Program-made: the position numbers and the translations under genes
Assembly (NCBI RefSeq): GCF_018687755.1
Contig: NZ_CP061305.1
Location: 929,099-993,098, forward strand
DNA: 64,000 bases
Direction of reading: 5' to 3'
Origin: Polynucleobacter sp. JS-Mosq-20-D10
GTDB taxonomy: Bacteria > Pseudomonadota > Gammaproteobacteria > Burkholderiales > Burkholderiaceae
Shown here: positions 24,870 through 34,043 of the stretch, one piece after another
Numbering within the stretch: the first letter of the stretch is position 1
Layout: each line of letters starts with the position of its first letter
Notes under the pieces: generated by a model
What the model was told of the DNA's origin: nothing
Seen by the model: the letters and a program-made list of their open reading frames with translations, nothing else
The model's database searches: none

Positions 24870-25658
24870 TTAAGTTTTGATCAGGTCGGTGTAATGTACG
24901 CCGTCTTGATTAATGAGTAGGGCGCTTGCGCGTGGTCGCCCACTTTCGGGGTGATCTAAATCCCAGTCTGATAAGACCCAGCGTTGCCATTCTTGATCTT
25001 GTAGATGTTCTTGGTGGTGTTTAGGCAGATGAGTATGTCCATGAATCAATTGAGTGCCAGATTGATCTCTGAGAACTGCTGCGCAGGCAGTCAAGGTGAC
25101 ATTGGTTTTGGCTTTTGCCTCTTCAATAGAGAATTGCATTGACCGTTGATATTGAACACTACTATTGCTGCGCAGGTGATTAGCAATGGAGCGGCGCCAA
25201 TTCAAAGGCATTCTCAAGAATAGTTTTTGGATCCAGGGTTTACGAACCCAGCTACGGAAAATTTGGTAACCAATATCTGCCGTGCAAAGTGAGTCGCCGT
25301 GACAGAGAACATATTCAGAGCCAGCAATATTGATCTTGCTAGGGTCAGGCATGAGGGTCATGCCTGTTTTACTTAAAAAATGCTTGCCAACTAAAAAGTC
25401 CCGATTACCGTGAAGGTAATAGGTTTTTACTTTTGTGGACAGTGTTGCAAGCGCATTTTTTACCTCTTGTTGAAAAGGTGAATGTAAAGCGGCATCATCC
25501 CCAACCCAATACTCAAAGAGATCACCCAGGATCAATACAGCCTCTACCTTGGGGGCATCTTTTTCGCAAAAATCAAAGAATCGTTGCGCCGTCAATGGCA
25601 TTGACGCCGTAAGATGTAAATCAGAAATGAGCAGCGCGCTCGCGTATTGCGGAATCAT
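24870..25658 (-). CDS. lpxH: UDP-2,3-diacylglucosamine diphosphatase
   Basis: LpxH hydrolyses UDP-2,3-diacylglucosamine to lipid X in lipid A synthesis at the inner membrane. The 262-residue metallophosphoesterase has LLISDLHLT, the dinuclear metal site GDLFEYWVGDD, HGNRDFLVG, VLCHGDSLC and HGHTHLP. Length is slightly above the E. coli enzyme. The start ATG overlaps the ppiB stop by four bases, so the two are translationally coupled, an arrangement that recurs in betaproteobacteria. Confidence 0.94.
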   Translation of the reverse strand: MIPQYASALLISDLHLTASMPLTAQRFFDFCEKDAPKVEAVLILGDLFEYWVGDDAALHSPFQQEVKNALATLSTKVKTYYLHGNRDFLVGKHFLSKTGMTLMPDPSKINIAGSEYVLCHGDSLCTADIGYQIFRSWVRKPWIQKLFLRMPLNWRRSIANHLRSNSSVQYQRSMQFSIEEAKAKTNVTLTACAAVLRDQSGTQLIHGHTHLPKHHQEHLQDQEWQRWVLSDWDLDHPESGRPRASALLINQDGVHYTDLIKT

Positions 25659-26158
25659 TCCTCGAGAACGCTTGCCTTTTCAATGAGGACATCTTCTGCA
25701 GGAACATCTTGATGAAAGCCGGAATTGCCTGTTTTGACTTTGCGAATGGCATCAACCACATCAAGACCATCGGTGACTTTGCCAAAAACAGCATAACCCC
25801 AACCTTGAGCATTGGGAGCGGTATGGTTTAGGAAGTCATTGTCATTGACGTTAATGAAAAATTGCGCTGTCGCAGAGTGCGGGTCGCTAGTTCGAGCCAT
25901 AGCCACTGTGCCACGTTCGTTCTTGAGACCGTTGTTTGCTTCATTCTCAATTTGGGCGCCAGATGATTTTTCTTTTAGGCCAGCAGTCATGCCACCACCT
26001 TGAATCATAAAATTATCAATCACGCGATGGAAAATCGTGCCATCGTAGTGACCACTTTTGACGTACTGCACAAAATTGTCAACAGTCTTTGGCGCCTTAG
26101 TGGCATCCAGTGTGAGTGTGATATCACCCTTATTTGTTGTGAGTAGAATTTTGGTCAT
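25655..26158 (-). CDS. ppiB: Cyclophilin-type peptidyl-prolyl isomerase B
   Basis: This 167-residue cytoplasmic cyclophilin has no signal peptide. The catalytic and proline-binding residues are in IFHRVIDNFMIQGGGM and GTVAMARTSDPHSATAQFFINV, and the C-terminal VFGKVTDGLDVVDAI is typical. Length matches E. coli PpiB. It is the first gene of a pair with lpxH and follows the TPR lipoprotein gene by 45 bases on the same strand. Confidence 0.95.
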   Translation of the reverse strand: MTKILLTTNKGDITLTLDATKAPKTVDNFVQYVKSGHYDGTIFHRVIDNFMIQGGGMTAGLKEKSSGAQIENEANNGLKNERGTVAMARTSDPHSATAQFFINVNDNDFLNHTAPNAQGWGYAVFGKVTDGLDVVDAIRKVKTGNSGFHQDVPAEDVLIEKASVLEE

Positions 26159-26203
26159 GATGAATTCACTTTCTATGTGTCAGTGGGTAAAAATACTAAA
26201 AAA

Positions 26204-27025
26204 TTATTTTGAGACAGGCGCCATTGGAGTAGTCACCTTTTTGGGTGGTTTTAGTATCTCTATCAATGCTTTTGCGCGGTTGGTATATTGACGTTGATTT
26301 AAGACTGCATCCTTCGCGGCATTGTCATATGCCTGAGCAGCAAGGCGAATATAGACCTCGCCTAAGTTGGCAGAGGCAACTGTATAGCTGGGGCGTAATT
26401 TTAAGGCGAGCTCTAAATAATCCCTTGCCTCAATCCAATTGCCTTGGTTTGCTGCTAGTGCAGCTAAGTTGTTGTAAGGCTCAGGTAGCTCTGGAAACTG
26501 TTGGGTAATTTCAACTAAGGTCTTTTTACCTTCTACCCATTGGCGCATTTCAATCTGCATACGCGCCTTGACGTAACGTAACTGCACATTACCCGGTGTT
26601 TTCTTCAGTTGCTGATTAATACTATCGATGGCTTCAGGATATTTTTTGGCTTTGACTAACTTTTCAATATCGGACGGAACCCCATTTTTAGTTACGGGAT
26701 CAGGCTCAATAATCAAAAAGGATAAAAATGGAACAGCAACAGAGTCTGATAGCTCAGCGTTAAATGGATCGTATCCAGCATCATTACCGGCAAGTCTTGG
26801 AGGGTCATTGGGGCCGTAAGATCCTAAATAGGGCGCTTGAGTGCCTTGAGCACTAGCGGGGGCACTATTGAGGGCCTTAATTTCAGCCTCTGCTAACTGT
26901 TGCCCAGGAGTGCTGCAGCCTGCAAGGAGCAAAACAGCAAAAATGGCGCATAAGCCATGCAGCTGAGCTGGACGTAGTAAAAAATGGTTAGCTAGCATAG
27001 GGTTCAGGGTTAAAAACGGGCTCAT
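26204..27025 (-). CDS. Tetratricopeptide-repeat lipoprotein
   Basis: This protein of up to 273 residues has an N-terminal hydrophobic segment ending in lipobox LLLAGC, then a low-complexity linker and at least three TPR-like helical pairs: KKYPEAIDSINQQLKKTPGNVQLRYVKARM, PEPYNNLAALAANQGNWIEARDYLELAL and YTVASANLGEVYIRLAAQAY. It is predicted to be lipid-anchored in the periplasm and to act in protein contacts. An internal ATG at 26998 gives a more compact signal peptide; neither start has a strong ribosome site. Function is not known. It is divergent from cysS. Confidence 0.82.
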   Translation of the reverse strand: MSPFLTLNPMLANHFLLRPAQLHGLCAIFAVLLLAGCSTPGQQLAEAEIKALNSAPASAQGTQAPYLGSYGPNDPPRLAGNDAGYDPFNAELSDSVAVPFLSFLIIEPDPVTKNGVPSDIEKLVKAKKYPEAIDSINQQLKKTPGNVQLRYVKARMQIEMRQWVEGKKTLVEITQQFPELPEPYNNLAALAANQGNWIEARDYLELALKLRPSYTVASANLGEVYIRLAAQAYDNAAKDAVLNQRQYTNRAKALIEILKPPKKVTTPMAPVSK

Positions 27026-27085
27026 TCGATATACTCAGCGCTCAGTCTAACAAATTGGCGCTACCTGCCCACCTTTATAGCCCTT

Positions 27086-28507
27086 ATGCTGCAAATCTAT
27101 AACACTCTCAGTCGTTCTAAGCAGGCCTTTAAACCCATTGAGCCGGGCAAGGTGAAGATGTATGTCTGCGGAATGACGGTTTATGACTTTTGCCATATTG
27201 GTCACGCCCGAGTGATGATTGTGTTTGATATGGTGGTGCGCTGGTTGCGAGCCAGTGGTTATGAGGTTATCTACGTCCGCAATATCACTGATATCGATGA
27301 CAAGATCATCAATCGTGCGATTGAGAATGGCGAGCCTATTTCTGTATTAACGCAGCGTTTTATCGATGCGATGCATGCCGACTCAAATGAATTGGGCTTG
27401 ATGCACCCCGATCATGAGCCTCGTGCAACCGATTACATCGGGCAAATGCAAGGCATCATTGGCCGCTTAATTGAAAAAGAATTAGCCTATCAAGGCGAAG
27501 ATGGCGATGTCAATTTCGCCGTTCGATTGTTTCCAGAATACGGTCGCCTTTCCGGTAAATCTCTAGATGAATTAAATGCTGGTGAGCGTGTTGCTGTTGG
27601 CGGTGGTAAACGAGATCCATTGGATTTTGTTCTATGGAAGAGTGCTAAACCAGAGGAGCCTGCTGATACGCGTTGGAAATCCCCCTGGGGTGAAGGTCGC
27701 CCTGGATGGCATATTGAATGTTCCGCAATGTCATGCGATTTGCTAGGCGAGCATTTTGATATTCATGGTGGTGGTGCAGATTTGCAGTTTCCGCACCATG
27801 AAAATGAGATTGCTCAGAGCGAGGGGGCTCTTTACGGCCAAGATCACCAGGCTAGCGATGAACCTTTTGTAAATTACTGGATGCATAACGGGCATATTCG
27901 GGTAAATGAAGAGAAGATGTCCAAGTCATTGGGTAATTTTTTCCTCATTCGCGATGTCTTGAAGAGCTTCGACCCCGAGGTCCTGCGCTTCTTTATGTTA
28001 CGCGCCCACTATCGCAGCCCAATTAACTATAGTGATGCACAACTTGAAGAGGCTCGCGCTGGCCTAGTTCGTCTTTACACGGCTTTGGCGCAAGTTACAT
28101 CAGTCGATAAACCTGTAGACCCCCATTCAACATGGTCTCAGCGCTTTACTCTTGCGATGAATGATGACTTTAATACACCTGAGGCAATAGCAGTCCTGTT
28201 TGATTTGGCTAGTGAGGTGAACCGTGCGCAGGGCGAAGAGAAGGTACGGTTGGCTAGCGCTCTCAAAAGCTTGGCTGGAGATCTCAATTTCTTGCAACGT
28301 GACCCAATCGTATTTTTGCAAGAAGGATCCCGGGGTGGTGATACTAGCTTATCTGCTGCTGCTATTGAAGAGCAGATTGCAGCACGAGTCGCTGCTAAGC
28401 TGGCTAAAGATTTTGCTAAAGCAGATTTAATTCGCAAGACTTTATTGGATCAGGGCGTAGTATTGGAGGATAAGCCAGGCGGCATTACTGAATGGCGCAA
28501 AAGTTAA
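27086..28507 (+). CDS. cysS: Cysteinyl-tRNA synthetase
   Basis: This class I synthetase charges tRNA-Cys. The 473-residue product has the zinc ligand and HIGH motif in KMYVCGMTVYDFCHIGHARV (Cys28, HIGH at 37-40), the zinc-site WHIECSAMS and GADLQFPHHENE, and the KMSKS loop EEKMSKSLGNFF. Length is normal. It is divergent from the TPR lipoprotein gene and begins a run of plus-strand genes up to lysC. Confidence 0.96.
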   Translation: MLQIYNTLSRSKQAFKPIEPGKVKMYVCGMTVYDFCHIGHARVMIVFDMVVRWLRASGYEVIYVRNITDIDDKIINRAIENGEPISVLTQRFIDAMHADSNELGLMHPDHEPRATDYIGQMQGIIGRLIEKELAYQGEDGDVNFAVRLFPEYGRLSGKSLDELNAGERVAVGGGKRDPLDFVLWKSAKPEEPADTRWKSPWGEGRPGWHIECSAMSCDLLGEHFDIHGGGADLQFPHHENEIAQSEGALYGQDHQASDEPFVNYWMHNGHIRVNEEKMSKSLGNFFLIRDVLKSFDPEVLRFFMLRAHYRSPINYSDAQLEEARAGLVRLYTALAQVTSVDKPVDPHSTWSQRFTLAMNDDFNTPEAIAVLFDLASEVNRAQGEEKVRLASALKSLAGDLNFLQRDPIVFLQEGSRGGDTSLSAAAIEEQIAARVAAKLAKDFAKADLIRKTLLDQGVVLEDKPGGITEWRKS

Positions 28508-28523
28508 TTGAAGAATATTTATT

Positions 28524-29180
28524 TTGAGTAAAGTTGCACAGCAAGTCATCATTGAAGAGGTTGCCCCCGATTATTGGGAGCAAGCTTGTGCTGAGTTGAT
28601 GAAACATGATCGTATTTTAAAAAAACTGATTCCAAAATACGGATCAGGTTTTTTGCGGACACGCGGTGATGCATTTACTACTCTAGCAAGGGCCATTGTT
28701 GGCCAGCAAATTTCGGTTGCTGCAGCTCAGTCTGTCTGGACTAAGGTTTTGTTAGCATCTAAAGATAAGGTAAATCCTAAAAATATTCTTTCCTTAAGTA
28801 TTGAAGATTTGCGTTCAGCGGGATTATCGGGTCGTAAGGTGGAGTACATTCGCGATTTGGCCGAACACTTTGATTCTGGTCGTTTACATGCCAATCAGTG
28901 GAAGGGTATGGAGGATGAGGTCATTATCAAAGAATTGTGTGGGATTCGGGGAATTGGTCGCTGGACAGCAGAAATGTTCCTGATTTTCAATATGATTAGG
29001 CCGAATATCCTCCCCTTAGACGATGCTGGCCTGATTAAGGCTATTTCCCTCAATTACTTCAGTGGAGAGCCTGTGAGCAGGCATGAGGCCCGTGAAGTGG
29101 CTGCAAATTGGGCTCCCTGGCGCACGGTAGCAACTTGGTATATGTGGAGAAGTATCGACCCCAAGCCCGTTGAATATTAA
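28524..29180 (+). CDS. DNA-3-methyladenine glycosylase (AlkA-like, HhH-GPD)
   Basis: This 218-residue HhH-GPD glycosylase removes alkylated bases. LARAIVGQQISVAAAQSVW is the core start, ELCGIRGIGRWTAEMFLIF is the helix-hairpin-helix, and the catalytic aspartate is in LPLDDAGL. It lacks the N-terminal domain of E. coli AlkA, so it is the short form. It begins with TTG at 28524, 17 bases after cysS, with only a weak ribosome site. accA follows nine bases downstream, and the three genes are probably co-transcribed. Confidence 0.9.
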   Translation: MSKVAQQVIIEEVAPDYWEQACAELMKHDRILKKLIPKYGSGFLRTRGDAFTTLARAIVGQQISVAAAQSVWTKVLLASKDKVNPKNILSLSIEDLRSAGLSGRKVEYIRDLAEHFDSGRLHANQWKGMEDEVIIKELCGIRGIGRWTAEMFLIFNMIRPNILPLDDAGLIKAISLNYFSGEPVSRHEAREVAANWAPWRTVATWYMWRSIDPKPVEY

Positions 29181-29189
29181 AATTAAACT

Positions 29190-30161
29190 ATGAAAACGAC
29201 TTTCCTGGATTTTGAGCAGTCAATCGCCGAATTAGAGTCAAAGATTGAGGAGCTGCAATTTGTGCAAGATGAATCATCAGTAGACATTTCTGATGAGATC
29301 AAAACGCTGACTGAAAAAAGTCAGCAATTAACTAAAGATGTCTATGCCAATTTAAGCCCATGGCAAGTTTCTCAAGTGGCGCGTCATCCTCAGCGTCCTT
29401 ACACATTAGATTACGTCGGTGCATTGTTCACCGATTTTCATGAGCTTCATGGTGATCGTAATTTCGCAGATGACCAATCCATCATTACTGGCTTAGCTCG
29501 TTTTCAGAATCAACCTTGCATGGTCATTGGTCACCAAAAAGGCCGTGACACCAAAGAGCGTGCCTTAAGAAACTTTGGCATGAGTCGCCCCGAGGGTTAC
29601 CGTAAAGCAAAGCGCGTCATGCGCTTGGCAGAAAAATTTAAATTACCAGTATTTACCTTTGTCGATACACCGGGTGCATTTCCTGGGATTGATGCGGAAG
29701 AGCGAAACCAATCAGAGGCAATTGGTCACAACCTCTATGTTCAGGCGGAATTAGAAGTGCCGATCATCGCTACCATTATTGGTGAGGGTGGTTCCGGTGG
29801 TGCACTAGCGATTGCAATGGGTGATGTGGTGATGATGTTGCAAAACTCAACCTACTCGGTAATTTCACCTGAAGGCTGTGCATCCATTCTTTGGAAGACG
29901 GCAGATAAAGCACCTGAAGCTGCTGAGCAATTAGGCTTGACTGCGCAACGTTTAAAGGCGATTGGCTTGATCGATAAGATCGTCGCTGAGCCTACTGGTG
30001 GCGCACATCGTGATTACGACACGATGATGAATAATATGCGCAAAGCTTTGGCTGAGTCACTCAAGACTTTTGATGGGATGAAAGTGGATGCGCTTCTAGA
30101 GCGTCGCCATGAACGCTTGATGGGCTATGGTAAGTTCAAGGAAATCGAAGTCAAGTCTTAA
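29190..30161 (+). CDS. accA: Acetyl-CoA carboxylase carboxyltransferase, alpha subunit
   Basis: AccA and AccD transfer the carboxyl group from biotin to acetyl-CoA to give malonyl-CoA for fatty acid synthesis. The 323-residue product has the N-terminal helical part (FLDFEQSIAELESKIEEL) and the crotonase-like core with GHQKGRD, FTFVDTPGAFPGIDAEERNQSEAI and the oxyanion loop GEGGSGGALAIAMGD. Length is normal. Its last 35 bases overlap the start of tilS in another frame. Confidence 0.96.
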   Translation: MKTTFLDFEQSIAELESKIEELQFVQDESSVDISDEIKTLTEKSQQLTKDVYANLSPWQVSQVARHPQRPYTLDYVGALFTDFHELHGDRNFADDQSIITGLARFQNQPCMVIGHQKGRDTKERALRNFGMSRPEGYRKAKRVMRLAEKFKLPVFTFVDTPGAFPGIDAEERNQSEAIGHNLYVQAELEVPIIATIIGEGGSGGALAIAMGDVVMMLQNSTYSVISPEGCASILWKTADKAPEAAEQLGLTAQRLKAIGLIDKIVAEPTGGAHRDYDTMMNNMRKALAESLKTFDGMKVDALLERRHERLMGYGKFKEIEVKS

Positions 30162-31440
30162 GGCGGCTTCACCAGCAGCCAAACGTATTGGGCTTGCCTT
30201 AAGCGGTGGGCTTGATTCGGTTGTGTTGCTCGATACTGTTTGTAAAGCCCTCAAAGCAAATTCTAATGACCCAACTGAGCTTTGGGTATTTCATATTCAT
30301 CACGGTTTGCAAAAGCCAGCCGATCAATGGTTGGAGTTTTGTGAGCAGCTAGCCAAAAAATACCAAGTGCATTTTGATTTTCGTTTACTGCACTTTGCTG
30401 ATCCATCTCAGGGCAATATTGAAGCCCGAGCAAGGGTGGAGCGCTACGGTGCGTTGACTGATCTATGTATTGAGCATGGCATTGAAGATTTACTGCTTGC
30501 GCACCATCAAAACGACCAAGCTGAAACTGTGCTCTTGCAACTTCTACGTGGCTCTGGCGTAGCGGGTCTCTCTGGTATGCCTCTCCATCGCACCAATGTC
30601 AAGCAAGGCGATCCAATTACTCTTTGGCGCCCTTTGCTGAATCAAAGCAGGGCAGAGTTAGAGATCTATGCTAAAGAACACAAGCTCAAATGGGTAGAGG
30701 ATCCCAGCAATCAAAATACTCGCTATCGTCGCAACGCCATTCGTAAAGAAATCATTCCGAGGCTAGAGAAAATCCAGCCAGGTGCCATTGCCAACCTATC
30801 TCGCAGTGCTACTTTATTGGCTCAATCCCAAGTGTTGCTGGATCGCCTAGCTAAGCAAGATGGGAAAAATATTTTTCAAAGTAATCAGGTAAAGCTAGCG
30901 CCTCTCTTAGACCTTGCCAAGACGGACCAACCCGCTGCGAATAATGTGATGCGTTATTGGTTAAAGTTAAATGATCTAGCAATGCCATCTCAGGAACGTC
31001 TTGAGTCTTGGTGGAAAGACCTGAAGGCTGTAAAGCTAGACTCCAGCTTGGAGTGGCAGCATGATGAGGTGAGTATTTATTTGTGGCGCAGCGTCTTGCA
31101 GATAACTCAGTGCAAGTTAGGGCGGTGGGTTTTCCAAAATGTGCCCGCACGAAGTAAGTTGCTTGGCTTGTCTGCTGATTGGGTCACTTCAGCTCAAGAG
31201 CAAGGCTTGATTGAGGAAAGACTACGCCAGGGGGCAGAAAAGCTCCAAATCAAGCCAAATACCCCGCGCAAAACGCTTAAGAACCTCTATCAGGAATCCG
31301 ATACGCCACCATGGGAGAGACAGGCTCCGCTGCTCTATATCAACGACGAGCTCGTAGCTGTTGCTGGGGTGGGGATGAGCTACCCCCATCTGGTCTCTGT
31401 TGGTAAGCGAGTGCTCCCCGCATGGCTTGAGAAGCCATAG
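30127..31440 (+). CDS. tilS: tRNA(Ile)-lysidine synthase
   Basis: TilS attaches lysine to cytidine 34 of the CAU-anticodon tRNA-Ile so that it reads AUA. The 437-residue product has the PP-loop LALSGGLDSVVLL, then HIHHGLQKPADQW, LLLAHHQNDQAETVLLQLLRGSG and WVEDPSNQNTRYRRNAIR, all family signatures, and a C-terminal TilS domain. The ATG at 30127 overlaps accA by 35 bases. accA-tilS neighbours are common in proteobacteria. Essential in most bacteria. Confidence 0.93.
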   Translation: MVSSRKSKSSLKAASPAAKRIGLALSGGLDSVVLLDTVCKALKANSNDPTELWVFHIHHGLQKPADQWLEFCEQLAKKYQVHFDFRLLHFADPSQGNIEARARVERYGALTDLCIEHGIEDLLLAHHQNDQAETVLLQLLRGSGVAGLSGMPLHRTNVKQGDPITLWRPLLNQSRAELEIYAKEHKLKWVEDPSNQNTRYRRNAIRKEIIPRLEKIQPGAIANLSRSATLLAQSQVLLDRLAKQDGKNIFQSNQVKLAPLLDLAKTDQPAANNVMRYWLKLNDLAMPSQERLESWWKDLKAVKLDSSLEWQHDEVSIYLWRSVLQITQCKLGRWVFQNVPARSKLLGLSADWVTSAQEQGLIEERLRQGAEKLQIKPNTPRKTLKNLYQESDTPPWERQAPLLYINDELVAVAGVGMSYPHLVSVGKRVLPAWLEKP

Positions 31441-31481
31441 CAAAGCATAAAACCCTGTAAAATAAGCCCCTTTTAGACACT

Positions 31482-31498
31482 AGGGAATGTAATTCCCT
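31482..31498 (+). promoter_or_regulatory. Perfect hairpin in the lysC leader
   Basis: AGGGAAT (31482-31488) and ATTCCCT (31492-31498) form a perfect seven-pair stem with a GTA loop, 25 bases before the lysC ATG and 42 bases after tilS. There is no T-run, so it is not a standard terminator. It may be an operator or an RNA structure at the start of the lysC message. Role unknown. Confidence 0.4.
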
Positions 31499-31523
31499 GT
31501 AAATAGACAATACAACGGTTTTT

Positions 31524-32774
31524 ATGGCTCTTATCGTTCATAAGTATGGTGGTACCTCAATGGGCTCGGTTGAGCGCATTCAGAATGTCGCTAAACGCGT
31601 TGCCAAGTGGATGCGTGCTGGTCACCAGGTGGTTGTGGTGCCTTCAGCGATGTCCGGCGAAACCAATCGTTTGCTTGGCTTGGCAAAAGACATCAATCCC
31701 GATGCAAATCCACGCGAACTCGATCAAATTGCCTCCACAGGCGAGCAAGTTAGTTCCGGTCTATTGGCATTGGCATTGCTGCGTGAAGGCGTTGATGCAG
31801 TGAGCTACGCCGGTTGGCAGGTGACTGTCCATACGGACTCCTCATTTACTAAAGCCCGCATCAAGAGTATTGATGACAAAAAAATCCTGGCTGATCTCAA
31901 TGCTGGACGTGCCGTAGTAGTTACTGGTTTTCAGGGCGTTGATCCCAATGGCAACATCACCACTCTAGGTCGTGGGGGTTCCGATACATCGGCTGTTGCA
32001 ATGGCTGCAGCGCTCAAAGCTGATGAGTGTTTGATCTACACCGACGTGGACGGTGTCTACACAACTGATCCACGTGTTTGTGAAGATGCACGTCGTCTTG
32101 ACAAGATTACTTTTGAAGAGATGTTAGAGATGGCCAGTCTAGGGTCAAAGGTATTGCAGATTCGTTCAGTGGAGTTTGCTGGTAAATACAAAGTTAAAAC
32201 CCGTGTTCTGTCATCACTGACAGATCCGTTAATGCCCTTAGACCAAGAGATGAAGTCGGGCACCTTGATTACATTTGAAGAGGACAGCACTATGGAAGCC
32301 GCAGTTATTTCCGGCATCGCCTTTGCGCGTGATGAAGCAAAAATTACCGTTCTGGGAGTTCCTGATCGCCCAGGCATCGCCTATCAAATCTTGGGTCCGA
32401 TTGCCGATGCCAATATTGATGTGGACATGATTATTCAGAATCAATCATTTGAAGGCAAGACAGACTTTACTTTTACAGTTCCACGAGCTGATTATCAAAA
32501 AGCATTGGACTTGCTCAAGAAGAATGTGCAAGCCCATATTGAAGCAAAAGAAATTAATGGCGACCCCAAGGTCTCTAAAGTGTCTGTAGTTGGTGTCGGG
32601 ATGCGTTCCCATGTGGGCGTTGCTAGCAAAATGTTCCGTACATTGTCGGAAGAGGGTATTAATATCCTGATGATCTCCACCAGCGAAATCAAGATTTCAG
32701 TGGTGATTGACGAGAAATACATGGAGTTAGCTGTACGTGCTCTGCACAAGGCGTTTGAGCTTGATCAGAAGTAA
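31524..32774 (+). CDS. lysC: Aspartate kinase
   Basis: Aspartokinase phosphorylates aspartate, the first step to lysine, threonine, methionine and diaminopimelate. The 416-residue product starts with VHKYGGTSMGSVERI, has the kinase motif GFQGVDPNGNITTLGRGGSDTSAVA and IYTDVDGVYTTDPR, and ends with two ACT domains (ITVLGVPDRPGIAYQILGPIAD and VSVVGVGMRSHVGVASKMF), the feedback-sensing part. This is the single-enzyme form rather than a fusion with homoserine dehydrogenase. dapA of the same pathway lies 13 kb upstream. Confidence 0.96.
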   Translation: MALIVHKYGGTSMGSVERIQNVAKRVAKWMRAGHQVVVVPSAMSGETNRLLGLAKDINPDANPRELDQIASTGEQVSSGLLALALLREGVDAVSYAGWQVTVHTDSSFTKARIKSIDDKKILADLNAGRAVVVTGFQGVDPNGNITTLGRGGSDTSAVAMAAALKADECLIYTDVDGVYTTDPRVCEDARRLDKITFEEMLEMASLGSKVLQIRSVEFAGKYKVKTRVLSSLTDPLMPLDQEMKSGTLITFEEDSTMEAAVISGIAFARDEAKITVLGVPDRPGIAYQILGPIADANIDVDMIIQNQSFEGKTDFTFTVPRADYQKALDLLKKNVQAHIEAKEINGDPKVSKVSVVGVGMRSHVGVASKMFRTLSEEGINILMISTSEIKISVVIDEKYMELAVRALHKAFELDQK

Positions 32775-32835
32775 AAGAAACCCCTCAGGAGCGGTTATCC
32801 GTTAAACTGTGGGGCGTAGTAATTGTATGCAATAC

Positions 32836-32930
32836 GGAGACGTGGCCGAGCTGGTCGAAGGCACTCCCCTGCTAAGGGAGCATCGGGGCTAAAACTCTGA
32901 TCGGAGGTTCGAATCCTCTCGTCTCCGCCA
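32836..32930 (+). tRNA. tRNA-Ser (anticodon GCT)
   Basis: The 95-base class II tRNA has acceptor GGAGACG paired with CGTCTCC, discriminator G and encoded CCA. The anticodon arm CTCCC/GGGAG (32864-32868 and 32876-32880) holds CTGCTAA with anticodon GCT at 32871-32873, which reads AGC and AGU. A long variable arm follows, typical of serine tRNAs. Confidence 0.97.
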
Positions 32931-32941
32931 AATGCCATAGA

Positions 32942-32972
32942 AGAGCCCCTAACCACGGGGCTCTATTTTTTT
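32942..32972 (+). terminator. Rho-independent terminator after tRNA-Ser
   Basis: AGAGCCCC (32942-32949) pairs with GGGGCTCT (32957-32964) around a seven-base loop and is followed by ATTTTTTT. It separates tRNA-Ser from the convergent Bug receptor gene. Confidence 0.93.
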
Positions 32973-32998
32973 GCCTTCTGACATTGCATTAATAGAGT

Positions 32999-33961
32999 TT
33001 AGTCAAGAGAAGCCCCAGATGCTTTTACGATCTTTGCCCAACGTGTAATGTCTTCTTGAAGCTGTTTAGCAAATTCAGCTGGGGTCATGTTGGCAAGCTC
33101 TACTCCAGTGGCCTGCAGCTTTTCTTTTAACTCCGGATTGGTCAGGGTTAACTGCATTTCTTTTCGCAAGTTATCGATGACTGTCTTAGGTGTGCCTTTA
33201 GGTGCAAATAAACCTATCCAAAGAGTTCCAGAGAAGCCTGGAATCTTTTCTGAGATGGATGGGACATCTGGCAGAAGGGGTGAACGCTTCGAAGAGCTTA
33301 CACCAAGGGCAACTAATTTTTGAGTATTGATGTATTGCAAAACAGATGGCAAACTAGCAAAAGCAATTTGAACTTGCCCACCCAAGAGATCATTGAGTGC
33401 TGGTGCAACCCCTTTATAGGGAATATGTTGCAACGATATCCCATAGCTTTGATTAAGCATTTCACCTAAGAGATGATTTAGCGTCCCATTACCAGCTGAT
33501 GCAAATTGGTAAGTCTCCGGCGGCTTTGATTTAACCAATTTTAAAAAATCATCTAGATTCTTAGCTGGAAAATTAGGATTCACAACTAGAACATTTGGAA
33601 CTGATCCGACCATGGCTAGAGGAATAAAGTCATTGACTGGATCAAAACCGGGGTTTTTATAGAGGGCGGGATTAATTGCTTGAGCGCTACTAATTGTCAT
33701 TAAGAGTGTATGACCATCTTTTGGGGCATTGGCAACAAACTGAGTGCCAATATTGCCGCCAGCACCTGGCTTATTCTCGACAATCACAGAGGCTTTGATT
33801 TGCTCTCCGAGTCGCTGTGCAACTACTCGACCAACAATATCATTTGTTCCGCCAGGTGCTTGAGGAACAATAATAGTGATTGGTTTATTTGGATAAGCAG
33901 CGGCTGAGCCACAAAGTAGGTAGAAACAGGTGAGGAGTCCTAATTGCAGGAGGCGATTCAT
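32999..33961 (-). CDS. Bug/TctC-family periplasmic substrate-binding protein (first of three)
   Basis: This 320-residue receptor has a Sec signal peptide (RLLQLGLLTCFYLLCGSAAA) and the Bug fold: YPNKPITIIVPQAPGGTNDIVGRVVAQRLG, VENKPGAGGNIGTQFVA, GHTLLM, and YKGVAPALNDLLGGQVQIAFA. Bug proteins bind organic acids or related small solutes, some for TctAB transporters, but no TctA or TctB gene is near. The frame is open to 34072, but ATG 33961 gives the signal peptide. It lies downstream of the SDR and ligase genes on the same strand. Confidence 0.9.
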   Translation of the reverse strand: MNRLLQLGLLTCFYLLCGSAAAYPNKPITIIVPQAPGGTNDIVGRVVAQRLGEQIKASVIVENKPGAGGNIGTQFVANAPKDGHTLLMTISSAQAINPALYKNPGFDPVNDFIPLAMVGSVPNVLVVNPNFPAKNLDDFLKLVKSKPPETYQFASAGNGTLNHLLGEMLNQSYGISLQHIPYKGVAPALNDLLGGQVQIAFASLPSVLQYINTQKLVALGVSSSKRSPLLPDVPSISEKIPGFSGTLWIGLFAPKGTPKTVIDNLRKEMQLTLTNPELKEKLQATGVELANMTPAEFAKQLQEDITRWAKIVKASGASLD

Positions 33962-34043
33962 TAGAGTCTCTTTGATTTGGAATAAGTTTACAAAATACCT
34001 CAAGATGATCGAACTGGGAAATGGGTGCTGACCCTTAGTTTTG

